DNA from: Ruminococcus flavefaciens
Lineage (GTDB): Bacteria; Bacillota; Clostridia; Oscillospirales; Ruminococcaceae
NCBI RefSeq assembly: GCF_900119075.1
Contig: NZ_FPIP01000008.1
Coordinates: 1 to 56,342 of the forward strand
DNA length: 56,342 nucleotides
Direction: 5' to 3'
The notes below the pieces were generated by a model, which made no database searches, was not told the DNA's origin, and was given only the letters and a program-made list of their open reading frames with translations. Positions within the stretch are counted from its first letter, which is position 1. Every line of letters starts with the position of its first letter. A program made the translations under genes and the position numbers. Below are positions 1 to 7,529 of the stretch, one piece after another.

Positions 1-332
1 CCGGACGATATTTCTATGAATCCTTCATCATCAGTAGATATGGTCCTATCAGCTTTTACACTAAGTTTTCTGTACATATCTATTGCTTTGCGTTTGGCGA
101 TAACTCCGATAAATCCTTTCAGGTCGCCATCGCGCTCACCAATATAATTTATCCTTTTGAATACCTCAGTAAAAACATCACTCACACATTCCTCTATATC
201 TTCCGTAGTACCGCAGTTTTTTAGTTTAGTTGCAGCTATTACGTATACATAATTGCAGTATTCATCAAAAACTACTCTCATGCACTCTTCCGGAGATCGT
301 TCCATGTATTTCTTGAACTCCTGATCTGTCAT
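1..332 (-). CDS. ECF-type RNA polymerase sigma factor, N-terminal part (runs off left edge)
   Basis: Reading leftward from ATG at 332 (behind AGGAGGAAT) gives about 110 residues before the window edge. A sigma-70 region 2 is visible: a helix with DIEECVSDVFTEVFKRI, then LKGFIGVIAKRKAIDMYRK, the usual core-binding and -10 recognition segment of ECF sigma factors. It would direct RNA polymerase to a small regulon. Region 4 lies outside the window, so completeness and any anti-sigma partner cannot be judged. The family call is firm, the ECF subgroup is not. Confidence 0.8.
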   Translation of the reverse strand, partial: MTDQEFKKYMERSPEECMRVVFDEYCNYVYVIAATKLKNCGTTEDIEECVSDVFTEVFKRINYIGERDGDLKGFIGVIAKRKAIDMYRKLSVKADRTISTDDEGFIEISS

Positions 333-505
333 ATGTATTCCTCCTATTCAGTTCAGCGATCGCTTTCATTATATACACTCGTACTTGTGATATCAAGTAG
401 GACATTTTTTCTAAAAAAATATTTTATCACATTTTTGGGGGGACTTTCAATGTTTTGAAAAGAAAAAAAGCATTTAAATAATCACAAATGTAATTTTTCA
501 AAGAA

Positions 506-537
506 AGGACGGCGTAAAGCCGTCCTAATAATTTTTA
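506..537 (+). terminator. Hairpin with T-rich tail
   Basis: AGGACGGC pairs with GCCGTCCT around a short AAA/GTAAA loop, followed by AATAATTTTTATTT. No complete plus-strand gene precedes it here. The rest of 333-626 holds nothing else I recognise apart from AT-rich leader sequence. Confidence 0.55.
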
Positions 538-626
538 TTTCATTGAAGCTTGTCTCCATAATGGCGCAGGTCAAAGGTTATATGATACTCCTTGACTGCA
601 TAAAATTCAAGGAAGGAGGGAGTACC

Positions 627-749
627 ATGAAGGAAACCATACATACGAAAAACAGCTTCAGATCGGCAGATGTTGAACATTTGCGGAAAGCTGTCACAGA
701 GAAGATAGAGAAACTCGTAAACCGTCAGGTGAAGAGAAAAAACTATTGA
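627..749 (+). CDS. Small basic protein, 40 residues, unknown
   Basis: The ATG at 627 sits behind a strong GGAAGGAGGG site with 6-nt spacing; a longer frame from 543 has no such site, so I prefer the short form. The protein is highly charged and ends VNRQVKRKNY. Its second half (EHLRKAVTEKIEKLVNRQ) is an amphipathic helix that loosely recalls the small TnpW-like proteins of clostridial transposons, but the resemblance is too weak for an assignment. It stands just upstream of a decayed dockerin, inside a degraded stretch. Confidence 0.45.
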   Translation: MKETIHTKNSFRSADVEHLRKAVTEKIEKLVNRQVKRKNY

Positions 750-786
750 AACAAGAAGGTGAGGTCAATGCCAAAGGTGGCTATAA

Positions 787-996
787 AGTGATGACGGACA
801 GTTTGATATGTCAGACGTTGTATTGATAATGCAGGCACTTGCAAATCCGAACAAATACGGTGTGGATGGTACAGATCCAAAGCATATTACCTCAGACGGT
901 TTCAAATATGCCGATTCTGACGGCGATGGACTTACCGGAATGGACGCTCTTCGTATACAGCAGTATCTTTTAGGACTTATTCCTTCTTTGACTTAA
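787..996 (+). pseudogene. Dockerin type I remnant (C-terminus of a lost cellulosomal gene)
   Basis: The frame reads SDDGQFDMSDVVLIMQALAN, then a spacer, then ADSDGDGLTGMDALRIQQYL and ends LIPSL. Both Ca2+-binding F-hand-like repeats of a Ruminococcus dockerin are recognisable (D-x-D-G-x-F-D and D-S-D-G-D-G-L-T-G-M-D). The first loop is damaged: an in-frame stop lies at 784-786, and a frame upstream still spells GEVNA, echoing the usual GDVNA. There is no signal peptide, catalytic module or convincing RBS. I read it as the surviving C-terminal dockerin of a deleted gene. A stand-alone 62-residue dockerin is possible but unlikely. Confidence 0.75.
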
Positions 997-1001
997 TATT
1001 T

Positions 1002-1032
1002 AAAACTCCGACCGGTTGGTCGGAGTTTTGGC
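1002..1032 (+). terminator. Rho-independent terminator after the dockerin remnant
   Basis: AAAACTCCGACC pairs with GGTCGGAGTTTT around GGTT, right after the dockerin stop codon. It is probably the original terminator of the lost dockerin gene. Confidence 0.75.
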
Positions 1033-1094
1033 ATATATAGTGTGATTTTCTCATATAATTCACTGACCAAATATCGAAAAAAGGAGACCAAGAT

Positions 1095-1280
1095 ATGAGA
1101 AAAACACACAGAAAGATAGTCAGCGGAGCACTTTTGTGCGGCTGTGCGCTGTTCACTCTGTACGGAGCTTCGCGTATTGCAGAAAGAACCGAAAATGGTG
1201 CTCTGCCGACAGCACTGACAGGCCTTGACAACGAGAAGCCGATAATCGTCCTTGACGCAGGGCATGGCGGATCAACTTAA
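1095..1280 (+). pseudogene. N-acetylmuramoyl-L-alanine amidase (Amidase_3/CwlD type), N-terminal remnant
   Basis: ATG at 1095 follows AAGGAGACCAAGAT. The 61 residues comprise a basic start, a hydrophobic anchor (IVSGALLCGCALFTLYGAS) and then PIIVLDAGHGG, the first zinc-ligand motif of Amidase_3 enzymes (His plus the following glycines). The frame stops straight after this motif, about 150-180 residues short, so the other Zn ligands and the catalytic Glu are gone. The 5' signals look healthy, which suggests truncation by deletion just before the next gene. The product would have no peptidoglycan amidase activity. Confidence 0.75.
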
Positions 1281-1459
1281 ACATAGTTCATTTTCGGTTT
1301 GATATTTTCAGGATTATATGGTATAATAACTTTATAAGATATAATGAATGCAAATCAGAGATTTGCTCTCTGCAATCGGGCGATTAAACCATATACGCTT
1401 CGCTTATATGGCATAATGAAGAAAACGTTGAACGGAAAATCATATCAAGGAGGGATACA

Positions 1460-4111
1460 ATGAAAAAGCTCACATCTTTACTGGTGTCAGTGGCTGTGGA
1501 AGCCTCAATGCTGAGCTGTGTACCGCACACTGCTGCTGCGGAGGAGTACAAGATACGCGACAAGTGGGGCTATTGCCAGACAGCCAATTATGCTGAGTCG
1601 GAGCATTTTGTCATCTTCTACGGCAACAATGACATCACCGGGCAGGTCAACGAGGCTTTTCTTAAGCGCAATCTCGCCAACTATGAGCAGCTGTGGAAGT
1701 GCTACGGCGAGTATCTGGGCATGGAGAATATGAACGTTGACATCTATGGAAAGAGCTCTCAGAAGTATAAGACCAACGTCTATCTGACAAATACGGGGCT
1801 GGACAAATATCCTGAGGGCTGGGCGTTTATGAGCTCAGAGGACGGATACGGCATTGAGATAATCAGTCCCGACGCAATGCTGGACGAGCTTACCATCGCC
1901 CATGAATTTGGTCATGTTGTGACTATGCAGCAGAAGGCATGGGTTGATCAGGAGATAACCGGAGCGTGGTGGGAGTCTCTTGCCAACTGGTTCCGTGAGA
2001 TGTACATAGGGAGCGATTATTACAGCGGTGATGTCAGGACCTGCTGGTTCGAGCCATATCTCCGCAATCTCAGCCTCACCATTCCCCACGGCAGGAACTA
2101 CTATGAAGTATGGCCGTTTCTGGTTTACCTCTCCTACAATCCCGATAATATTGATGGGCTCGGAGTAAAGGCTGTAAAGCGTATCATCTCCGAAGCAAAG
2201 CCCGATGAATACCCATTCGATACTATCACAAGGCTTTTCGGTTCAGATGCTCAGACTATCTTCGGAAACTATGCAAAGCGAATGGCGACCTTTGATTTCG
2301 GCGCAAAAGAGGCTTACAATGCGGAATTTCACAAGAAGCTGGCAGAGTCTCCATTTTTCTGGAATCTGTACTACACCGTTTTGCAGGACTACGGCAGTGG
2401 CTGGCTTCAGGTGCCTCAGGAGGAAGCTCCCATGCAGGGCGGTATCAATATTATACCGCTGAATATCACAGGTGATACTGTTTCAGCAGAACTCCGCGGT
2501 ATCTCAAATGACAGCAATGCAGGCTGGAAGGCTTGTATCGTTACCGTTGACGCAAATGGAAAGGAGAGCTATTCAGAGCTTTTTGAAAGCGGACAAAAGG
2601 CGAGCGTATCTGCAAAGGGGGCTGTATCTGCGTACCTTACAGTTACTGCTATGCCCGCAAAATTGGTGAGAGTAAATGCCTTCCACAAGGAAAAGGACTC
2701 GCCGTACAGAGATGGCACTGAGCGCAGGCGCTATCCATATGAGGTGAAGCTCGGCGGCGCCGATGTCCGTCAAAGCGGCGGCTATTACAAGGGCAAGGGA
2801 CATATTCATTCTAACGGCGGCGGCTGGGTAGCTGACAGTGCAAAGGTGGCTGATTCGGTATATGTTGGATCTGACGCTATGGTGCTTGGAAATGCAAAGC
2901 TCTCCGGAAACGTCCGCGTTGAGGATCATGCAGTTGTGGCAAACAGCGTAACTGCACAGGATAACGCAGTTATCAGCGGTCATGCGGTAGTTGACGGAGG
3001 TGGCTGGTACTACGATAACGGCTGGAAACAGGGAAGTATCAGCATAAGCGGAAATGCTGCAGTAAGCGGCAGTGCCGTTGTTACAGGCGCATGCTCCGTT
3101 TCGGATAATGCAAAGGTACTGCAAAAGGCATATATTGCCGATGCGGTAAAGCTGTCCGATAACGCAGCAGCAAAGGGAATGGCTTATCTTTACGGCAGCT
3201 CGGCATATACGGGAAGTGCGATTCTCGACGGCGACTACAGCAACGATAAGGCGGTCAGCGGCGGTGTGAACTTCGGCTGGCTTGACGACTCCGGTCAGCA
3301 TTCAGCGCCTAAGAACTACATCGCAGGCTATGACTTCGGAGAAGCTTCTCAGTACTGGGCAAAGGATGAATATACCGCCACATATGCCCGTCGGCTTGGT
3401 GCAGAGTGGGCTTCGGAGCGTACCTCAGCCAAGGGTGTTATGAGCTTCAGCGGCAGTGAGGACTGTCTGCTTCTTGATACGTCACTGCTTCAGACCAGAG
3501 ATATTCAGCTGAGTATAGGAGTTCTCTGGAAGGGCGGAGGCAATGGTCAGGAGATACTTCACTTTGGTGATGATAAAGCATGCGTTTCACTTACTCCGTG
3601 CAATGAAAAAGGAACTGCGGAGCTTATTCTCACAGACGGAAAAATCACCGAAAAACTAACGGCTTCTGCTCCTCTTTCAAAGGGAGAGTGGAGCAAGGTC
3701 ACTGTCCGTATCATCAACGGCAAAGGCAGCCTGCTGATAAACGACAGGGAGGCGGCAAGCAGCACGCTTACCATGGATATGCAGTCGGTTATGAGTGCTT
3801 CTGCCGATGACCGCGCAGTTATCGGAAAGAGCTTCAAAGGCGCTGTGGACTATATTCAGTTAAGCAGCAGTGCTGCCGATGAGCCTGCTGTAAGCTACAG
3901 CGGCAGGGAAGAGCCCGAAGAGGAAGGTATACGCGGCGATGTCAATGCTGACAAGCAGTTTAACGTTGCAGACCTTGTTGTGATGCAGAACTGGCTTCTG
4001 GCAAAGCCGGGAGCTCAGCTTGCAGACTGGCAGGCAGGAGACCTGTGCGAGGACGGCATAACAGACATGTTTGACATGGTTATGATGAGAAAGCTTTTGT
4101 TGTTTCAGTGA
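1460..4111 (+). CDS. Secreted DUF6055-type zinc-peptidase-like protein with beta-helix, LamG-like and dockerin modules
   Basis: 883 residues, ATG behind AAGGAGGGATACA. Order: signal peptide (about 1-27, ending in AAA), then a catalytic-like domain with HEFGHVV near 148-152 and a downstream WWES glutamate near 171, i.e. HExxH plus a third ligand, as in the Svx/AvrXca-like DUF6055 family. About 455-590 carries short repeats of the form A-x-V-x-G-x-A (for example SISGNAAVSGSAVV) that should form a left-handed beta-helix. About 610-800 resembles a LamG/concanavalin jelly roll. A C-terminal dockerin (RGDVNADKQFNVADLV and GDLCEDGITDMFDMVM) would attach it to a cohesin scaffold. Substrate unknown; plant wall protein or glycoprotein is inference. 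It stands alone, with its own terminator. Confidence 0.85.
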   Translation: MKKLTSLLVSVAVEASMLSCVPHTAAAEEYKIRDKWGYCQTANYAESEHFVIFYGNNDITGQVNEAFLKRNLANYEQLWKCYGEYLGMENMNVDIYGKSSQKYKTNVYLTNTGLDKYPEGWAFMSSEDGYGIEIISPDAMLDELTIAHEFGHVVTMQQKAWVDQEITGAWWESLANWFREMYIGSDYYSGDVRTCWFEPYLRNLSLTIPHGRNYYEVWPFLVYLSYNPDNIDGLGVKAVKRIISEAKPDEYPFDTITRLFGSDAQTIFGNYAKRMATFDFGAKEAYNAEFHKKLAESPFFWNLYYTVLQDYGSGWLQVPQEEAPMQGGINIIPLNITGDTVSAELRGISNDSNAGWKACIVTVDANGKESYSELFESGQKASVSAKGAVSAYLTVTAMPAKLVRVNAFHKEKDSPYRDGTERRRYPYEVKLGGADVRQSGGYYKGKGHIHSNGGGWVADSAKVADSVYVGSDAMVLGNAKLSGNVRVEDHAVVANSVTAQDNAVISGHAVVDGGGWYYDNGWKQGSISISGNAAVSGSAVVTGACSVSDNAKVLQKAYIADAVKLSDNAAAKGMAYLYGSSAYTGSAILDGDYSNDKAVSGGVNFGWLDDSGQHSAPKNYIAGYDFGEASQYWAKDEYTATYARRLGAEWASERTSAKGVMSFSGSEDCLLLDTSLLQTRDIQLSIGVLWKGGGNGQEILHFGDDKACVSLTPCNEKGTAELILTDGKITEKLTASAPLSKGEWSKVTVRIINGKGSLLINDREAASSTLTMDMQSVMSASADDRAVIGKSFKGAVDYIQLSSSAADEPAVSYSGREEPEEEGIRGDVNADKQFNVADLVVMQNWLLAKPGAQLADWQAGDLCEDGITDMFDMVMMRKLLLFQ

Positions 4112-4148
4112 CGGAAAAACTGATTACTTCAAAGTAATGAATATAAAG

Positions 4149-4179
4149 ATGCGCTCTCCATAGTGAGAGCGCATTTTTA
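4149..4179 (+). terminator. Rho-independent terminator
   Basis: ATGCGCTCTC / GAGAGCGCAT with a 6-nt loop, followed by TTTTTAT. It ends the dockerin protein gene. Confidence 0.85.
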
Positions 4180-4262
4180 TCAGGTGTCGACAGGGGATTA
4201 GTCACGTTATAAAGCGAGGTATATGTGAATAACAAATAACGAGTCCTCACATCTATCCTGGT

Positions 4263-4388
4263 ATAAAGAAAATTAAACTTGATACACCTCTTTGGAATGT
4301 AAGAACAAATGCTTTTTACACAAAGCTGGGTTATTGTGAAGTGAAACGAGATAATGAGTTTGCTTACTACCAAAAAGAATTAGATTGA
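4263..4388 (+). pseudogene. GNAT acetyltransferase, C-terminal remnant
   Basis: The open frame reads LDTPLWNVRTNAFYTKLGY followed by CEVKRDNEFAYYQKELD and a stop. N-x-x-A-x-x-F-Y-x-K-L-G-Y is the characteristic last helix and beta-strand of GNAT N-acetyltransferases. Only about 41 residues remain; the acetyl-CoA loop (Q/RxxGxG/A) and all upstream sequence are missing and there is no start codon. It is part of the run of gene debris between 4.1 and 9.7 kb. Confidence 0.65.
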
Positions 4389-4531
4389 CAAATTCTGATT
4401 TTCATTAGTACCATTATAGATCAACAACTTATGAAAAATGATATGGAGAATCCCCGCAATCGCGGGGACATTTATATTAGAAAAACAACGAAAAAAGCAC
4501 TGCTTAATTATAAGAAGTGCCTGTTTTATGA

Positions 4532-4560
4532 GGGTGGAAGATGGGATTTGAACCCACGAT
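4532..4560 (-). other. Possible tRNA 3'-end fragment (T-arm)
   Basis: On the minus strand this reads GTGGG-TTCAAAT-CCCAT, a proper T-stem/T-loop, followed by CTTCCACC as a possible acceptor strand. No D-arm or anticodon arm can be folded and no encoded CCA is seen, so this is not a functional tRNA. Such 3' tRNA fragments are typical attachment-site leftovers of tyrosine-integrase elements, and the fragment abuts the direct-repeat copy starting at 4554. Confidence 0.3.
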
Positions 4561-4686
4561 CTTCGGGAACACGATCAGACGCTGACGGATTTTCGGCATT
4601 TTTTTATAGAATCCTGTTTTTCAGGAATAAAAACTGATTTTACAGGTATTTCCTTTGCAGAAAGATCTAAAAAATGTAGGAAAAAT
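4554..4686. repeat. Degenerate direct repeat, copy A (partner at 12420-12583)
   Basis: Blocks shared in the same order and orientation with 12420-12583: CCACGATCTTCGGGA, TGACGGATTTTCGGCA, ATCCTGTTTT, TTCCTTTGCAGAAA and GTAGGAAAAA. Copy A is about 30 bp shorter. The pair flanks about 7.7 kb of mixed debris and the ArsR operon. It looks like old attachment-site or element-end sequence. The remainder of 4390-4870 shows only unremarkable short frames. Confidence 0.6.
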
Positions 4687-4872
4687 AACACGAAAAGGAG
4701 TTTTCAGCCGCGCTGAAAACAGTATAATCTTCGCTGTTATAAGAGCGCAAAGCACAGATGTTGACGTTGTCATAGGTGCTGCCTTCAGCAGCAACTGTAT
4801 CCAAGGGGTTGTAGCAAATGCTCTCGGTATCTGGACGGCAGAAAAAGGCCATGACGTCAGACATTCTCATTA

Positions 4873-4905
4873 AAAAGGCGCCCTATGCAAAAGGGCGCTT
4901 TTGAT
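4873..4905. terminator. Bidirectional hairpin terminator
   Basis: GCGCCCT / AGGGCGC around ATGCAAA with AAAAA before and TTTT after, so it can act on both strands. It serves the minus-strand PH-domain gene. Confidence 0.75.
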
Positions 4906-4946
4906 TTATAATTAACATATTACAGGATGTGATTGGATCTTTCAAA

Positions 4947-5630
4947 TCACCATCGCCTGTCATTGTTCTCATTGTCATAAGGTGAATTATCATAAGGCGA
5001 ATTACTATACTGCTGCATATACGAACGCATATCCCTCGGGGCATTTCCGGGCATGCCAGTAGCAAAAGACGGCTGATACTGCATGATTGTCTGATAAAGA
5101 TTTTCGTAATCCGAAATATTTTCGATCTTGATATCGCGCTGATGCGGTGTACGCTGCTTGCCGGCATATACGATCTCGTCAAGTTTCAGAACAACATCGC
5201 CCGTTAATAAGCGTTTGTCAAAAAAAGATTGGTGTGTACCAATTGAGATAACTTGCTGATAGGTAATGCGCTCGGTGGTGGTATTGAAAATACCGTGCTG
5301 AATATAAACTGCCTGATCGGTAACGCAGTAGTATGTATTTTTCGCTCTCGCAGCAGAAGTCAGCACACCTCCAAGATACAGCCAGACAGGCATCAGATGA
5401 AGCAGAAAAAATGGAATAAGGAATCCCAAGAAGCTTTTTTCTGCACTGGCTGATGAATGAGAATGTGAAGCACCTGTCGCCATGAAGATAAATCCCAAAT
5501 CAATTAATCCCCAAATCAATGCAAACGGCAGCAGCGGATTAAAAATTGCTTCCATAACAGAAACTTTTTTGTTTTTTGTTCCAGACCAGAGAATGTGCTC
5601 GTTCGGTCCTACCTGTGATTCCAGAGACAT
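4947..5630 (-). CDS. PH-domain (bPH2/DUF304-like) membrane protein
   Basis: Two in-frame ATGs exist, at 5639 and 5630. The first overlaps the AAAGG Shine-Dalgarno, so I start at MSLESQVGPNE, giving 227 residues. Two hydrophobic helices (about 25-50 and 70-95 of the product) precede a domain with YYCVTDQAVYIQHGIFNTTT, the pattern of bacterial PH / YdbT-like domains, including the conserved Y-x-V-T-x-x-x-V. The tail is Ser/Tyr/Asn/Asp-rich with a tandem NSPYD repeat. Expected at the membrane with the PH domain in the cytoplasm. The precise role of the family is unknown. It has its own promoter at 5666-5694. Confidence 0.8.
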   Translation of the reverse strand: MSLESQVGPNEHILWSGTKNKKVSVMEAIFNPLLPFALIWGLIDLGFIFMATGASHSHSSASAEKSFLGFLIPFFLLHLMPVWLYLGGVLTSAARAKNTYYCVTDQAVYIQHGIFNTTTERITYQQVISIGTHQSFFDKRLLTGDVVLKLDEIVYAGKQRTPHQRDIKIENISDYENLYQTIMQYQPSFATGMPGNAPRDMRSYMQQYSNSPYDNSPYDNENNDRRW

Positions 5631-5665
5631 AATAATCATCCTTTCATGTTAAAAAACTTACTGTT

Positions 5666-5694
5666 AGTATAACATGACTTTGCATATTTGTCAA
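5666..5694 (-). promoter_or_regulatory. Sigma-A-type promoter for the PH-domain gene
   Basis: On the minus strand: TTGACA, 17-nt spacer, TATACT. It lies about 35 nt upstream of the chosen start. Confidence 0.75.
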
Positions 5695-5739
5695 GGAAGC
5701 AGTCAACTGCAAATGCCGCTAATTTTATTCCCGTATTTC

Positions 5740-6189
5740 TCAAACATCTGAACGTAGGAGATCTATGTCTGAGCCTTCGGTCTGTATGGCAAACTTAATC
5801 TTCTTAGTATTGCGATGCTCGATCATGCTACGGCTATCGTCCTCATATACTGGATATCCCCATTCATAATACCATGATGCAGGAATAACACACCTTCTCC
5901 TGTACCATGAATCTTTCCACAGAGGCTTACTATTTGCGGTCTCCACGCGGCAGTTGGCAAGAGGCTTAGGTGCAGCCTTATGCGTAAATCCCCATGTCAT
6001 TGGAAATATAGCCATGTTCCCGTATTTGTTCGGTGCAAGGACAGGTGCAATGTCTGCTGGATATAAGTCACCAGCCATGATAAGACTCTTTCCAAGCTTA
6101 ATTGACATCTCCTGTGCTAAGGACATTTTTCTCACTTTTATGAGAACCTCAGCCATTTCCTTTGGTTCTATTCTCAGAGACATACACAT
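5740..6189 (-). pseudogene. SRAP/YedK (HMCES-like) DNA-protein crosslink protein, C-terminally truncated
   Basis: The start is ATG at 6189 (TTTGAGGTGAGTTGC in front), giving MCMSLRIEP, so Cys2 becomes N-terminal after Met removal, as the SRAP mechanism requires. NCRVET...RRRCVIPASWYYEW matches the conserved SRAP core, with the Glu of YEW present. SRAP proteins shield abasic sites in single-stranded DNA by covalent attachment through Cys2. The frame fails at about residue 149, soon after IQTEGSDIDLL, against about 200-230 residues normally, so the conserved His region (IHxRMP) is absent. Probably inactive. Confidence 0.75.
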
Positions 6190-6232
6190 GCAACTCACCT
6201 CAAAGCGTAAACAGAATATATGTTCTGCTATT

Positions 6233-6261
6233 AGTATATCATATAAGATTTGAAAAGTCAA
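6233..6261 (-). promoter_or_regulatory. Promoter of the truncated SRAP gene
   Basis: Minus-strand TTGACT, 17-nt spacer, TATACT, about 40 nt upstream of the ATG at 6189. The intact promoter and RBS show that the decay is confined to the 3' part. Confidence 0.7.
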
Positions 6262-6343
6262 GATAAAATAAAACCGCCCGTGATGGGGCTGTAATCATAA
6301 AAAAGAAAACATCAAAGTTAATTACTAATGTAAATCCGAATTA

Positions 6344-6580
6344 TTATATATCAATCTTCATGACTTTTTTCATAAGAAACCGTTCATGAGATTCACGGTC
6401 AAAAGTAATGATGTAGCCATTTTCTTTACAATCGGTACAGTTAACTATATACTCATCGTCATATGTTCCCCACGTTGAGCTCGGATTAAAAACTTCTACT
6501 TTTCTGTGTATTATTTTTCCCTTCCCACATATACAGGGAATTGTTTGTTCAGACACAGTTTTACGGATTGTATCACTCAT
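6344..6580 (-). CDS. Hypothetical protein with Cys-rich zinc-ribbon-like core, 78 residues
   Basis: ATG behind CGAAGGAGGATTTT, an excellent site. The sequence holds CICGKG (CxC) and CTDC (CxxC) about 30 residues apart, which would suit a small zinc ribbon, and it ends with a basic/amphipathic stretch. No named family is recognised. It precedes no other gene closely and sits in a neighbourhood rich in element debris. Confidence 0.6.
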   Translation of the reverse strand: MSDTIRKTVSEQTIPCICGKGKIIHRKVEVFNPSSTWGTYDDEYIVNCTDCKENGYIITFDRESHERFLMKKVMKIDI

Positions 6581-6643
6581 AAAATCCTCCTTCGTCTTTC
6601 AAGATTGTCGAACAACTCATCGCCGTACTGAATGTTCTATGAA

Positions 6644-6892
6644 CTATAACAAATCCCAATTAGGATTCATTTCTTCAGGTGTTTTCCAATCAATATTATG
6701 TTTTTCCTTTAATATTCGTTTTATCTCCATATCAACAATCAAAGATCTACCAAGCCTGATATCTGGTTCTACTAAAGATTCAGCTTCTATTCTTACTCGG
6801 TCTATAATAGTACGGAAATATTCATTATCTTCAATAGGATCGTGCTTTAACTGTTCGGTTTGAGGGAGTAATTCTCTTTTTCGTCTTTTCAT
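6644..6892 (-). CDS. Hypothetical charged protein, 82 residues
   Basis: Start chosen at MKRRKRELLPQ (ATG 6892), 5 nt after the stop of the upstream HhH remnant, so translation was probably coupled. A longer in-frame start at 6922 overlaps that remnant. Basic N-terminus, acidic middle, many Glu/Ile/Arg; probably helical. Family not recognised. The tight pairing with the HhH fragment suggests the two came from one mobile-element operon. Confidence 0.5.
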   Translation of the reverse strand: MKRRKRELLPQTEQLKHDPIEDNEYFRTIIDRVRIEAESLVEPDIRLGRSLIVDMEIKRILKEKHNIDWKTPEEMNPNWDLL

Positions 6893-6896
6893 AATC

Positions 6897-7079
6897 TTAC
6901 ACATCCAAAAATTTCTCGACAACAGTCATTATCTCCTCAAGGCGCTTACCACCAATACCCTTGATTTTTCTCAGCTCTGCTTCAAGAGCTGGAAGATCAA
7001 TGGTTTTACCCTGTTCTCCGGGAAGCTCATCCCTGTACTGGAAAATGAACGTTGTAAGCCCCTTTTCGTTTCTTGTAGC
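6897..7079 (-). pseudogene. Helix-hairpin-helix protein, C-terminal remnant
   Basis: The frame runs from a stop (7080-7082 on the minus strand) through TTFIFQYRDELPGEQ to ELRKIKGIGGKRLEEIMTVV and ends VEKFLDV. IKGIGGKRLEEI is a textbook HhH DNA-backbone-binding motif. No start codon is left and the N-terminal part is missing, so it is a truncated gene. The stop is 5 nt from the ATG of the next gene. Confidence 0.55.
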
Positions 7080-7245
7080 CTATTATATCATATTACCAGT
7101 ATAATGTAAATACATAAGAAGTAAGCTCCTCCGAAAGTAGGAGCCTTGTGGAACGCAGACTTTATGAAAGAATTCGGAAAACAAGGTGATACAGACTATA
7201 TCAGTATCGGATTCGTATTTAGCAAGAATACTTCGTTCTTCTCTA

Positions 7246-7416
7246 TTAGGAATATTTGTCCTCGTACATAAGGTCCACGGCAGCAGTTATCGCCTCATGC
7301 TCCCGGTATGAGTTTACTTTCAGTCTTTCAAAGTCGGAGTGAGGAAGGAATACCAATTTCTCGGCCTCACAGCGTTTGGTGTTGTGACCGGAAGCCTTTT
7401 GTATCAGCTTATAAAC
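7246..7416 (-). pseudogene. Unidentified C-terminal coding fragment
   Basis: An open minus-strand frame of 56 codons, ending KLVFLPHSDFERLKVNSYRE then HEAITAAVDLMYEDKYS and a stop. The residue composition looks like real protein, but there is no ATG or RBS and the frame is bounded upstream by stops. I do not recognise the family. The surrounding 7080-7529 is otherwise intergenic, with a weak hairpin near 7124-7145. Confidence 0.35.
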
Positions 7417-7529
7417 TTATTGAAAATGCTCGGAACTGACGCCTTTTCTCCGGACATATAAAAAGCGTCAACTGTTGTAAAGCGTAAATTTATCTGATTG
7501 CTCTATCGGGCACCTGTGGCTGCTGTTCT

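Noticed and set aside
2573..3301. Long minus-strand frame of 242 codons
   Set aside because: Lies wholly inside the DUF6055/dockerin gene, no RBS, and Cys/Ile-rich nonsense composition: an antisense shadow.
4532..4580. Complete tRNA gene
   Set aside because: Only a T-arm and part of an acceptor strand can be folded; no anticodon or D-arm.
4431..4637. 68-codon frame
   Set aside because: Crosses the tRNA-like fragment and the direct repeat; no RBS.
4655..4873. Overlapping 72- and 67-codon frames on both strands
   Set aside because: No RBS, no recognisable domain, partly inside direct-repeat copy A; I could not choose either as a gene.
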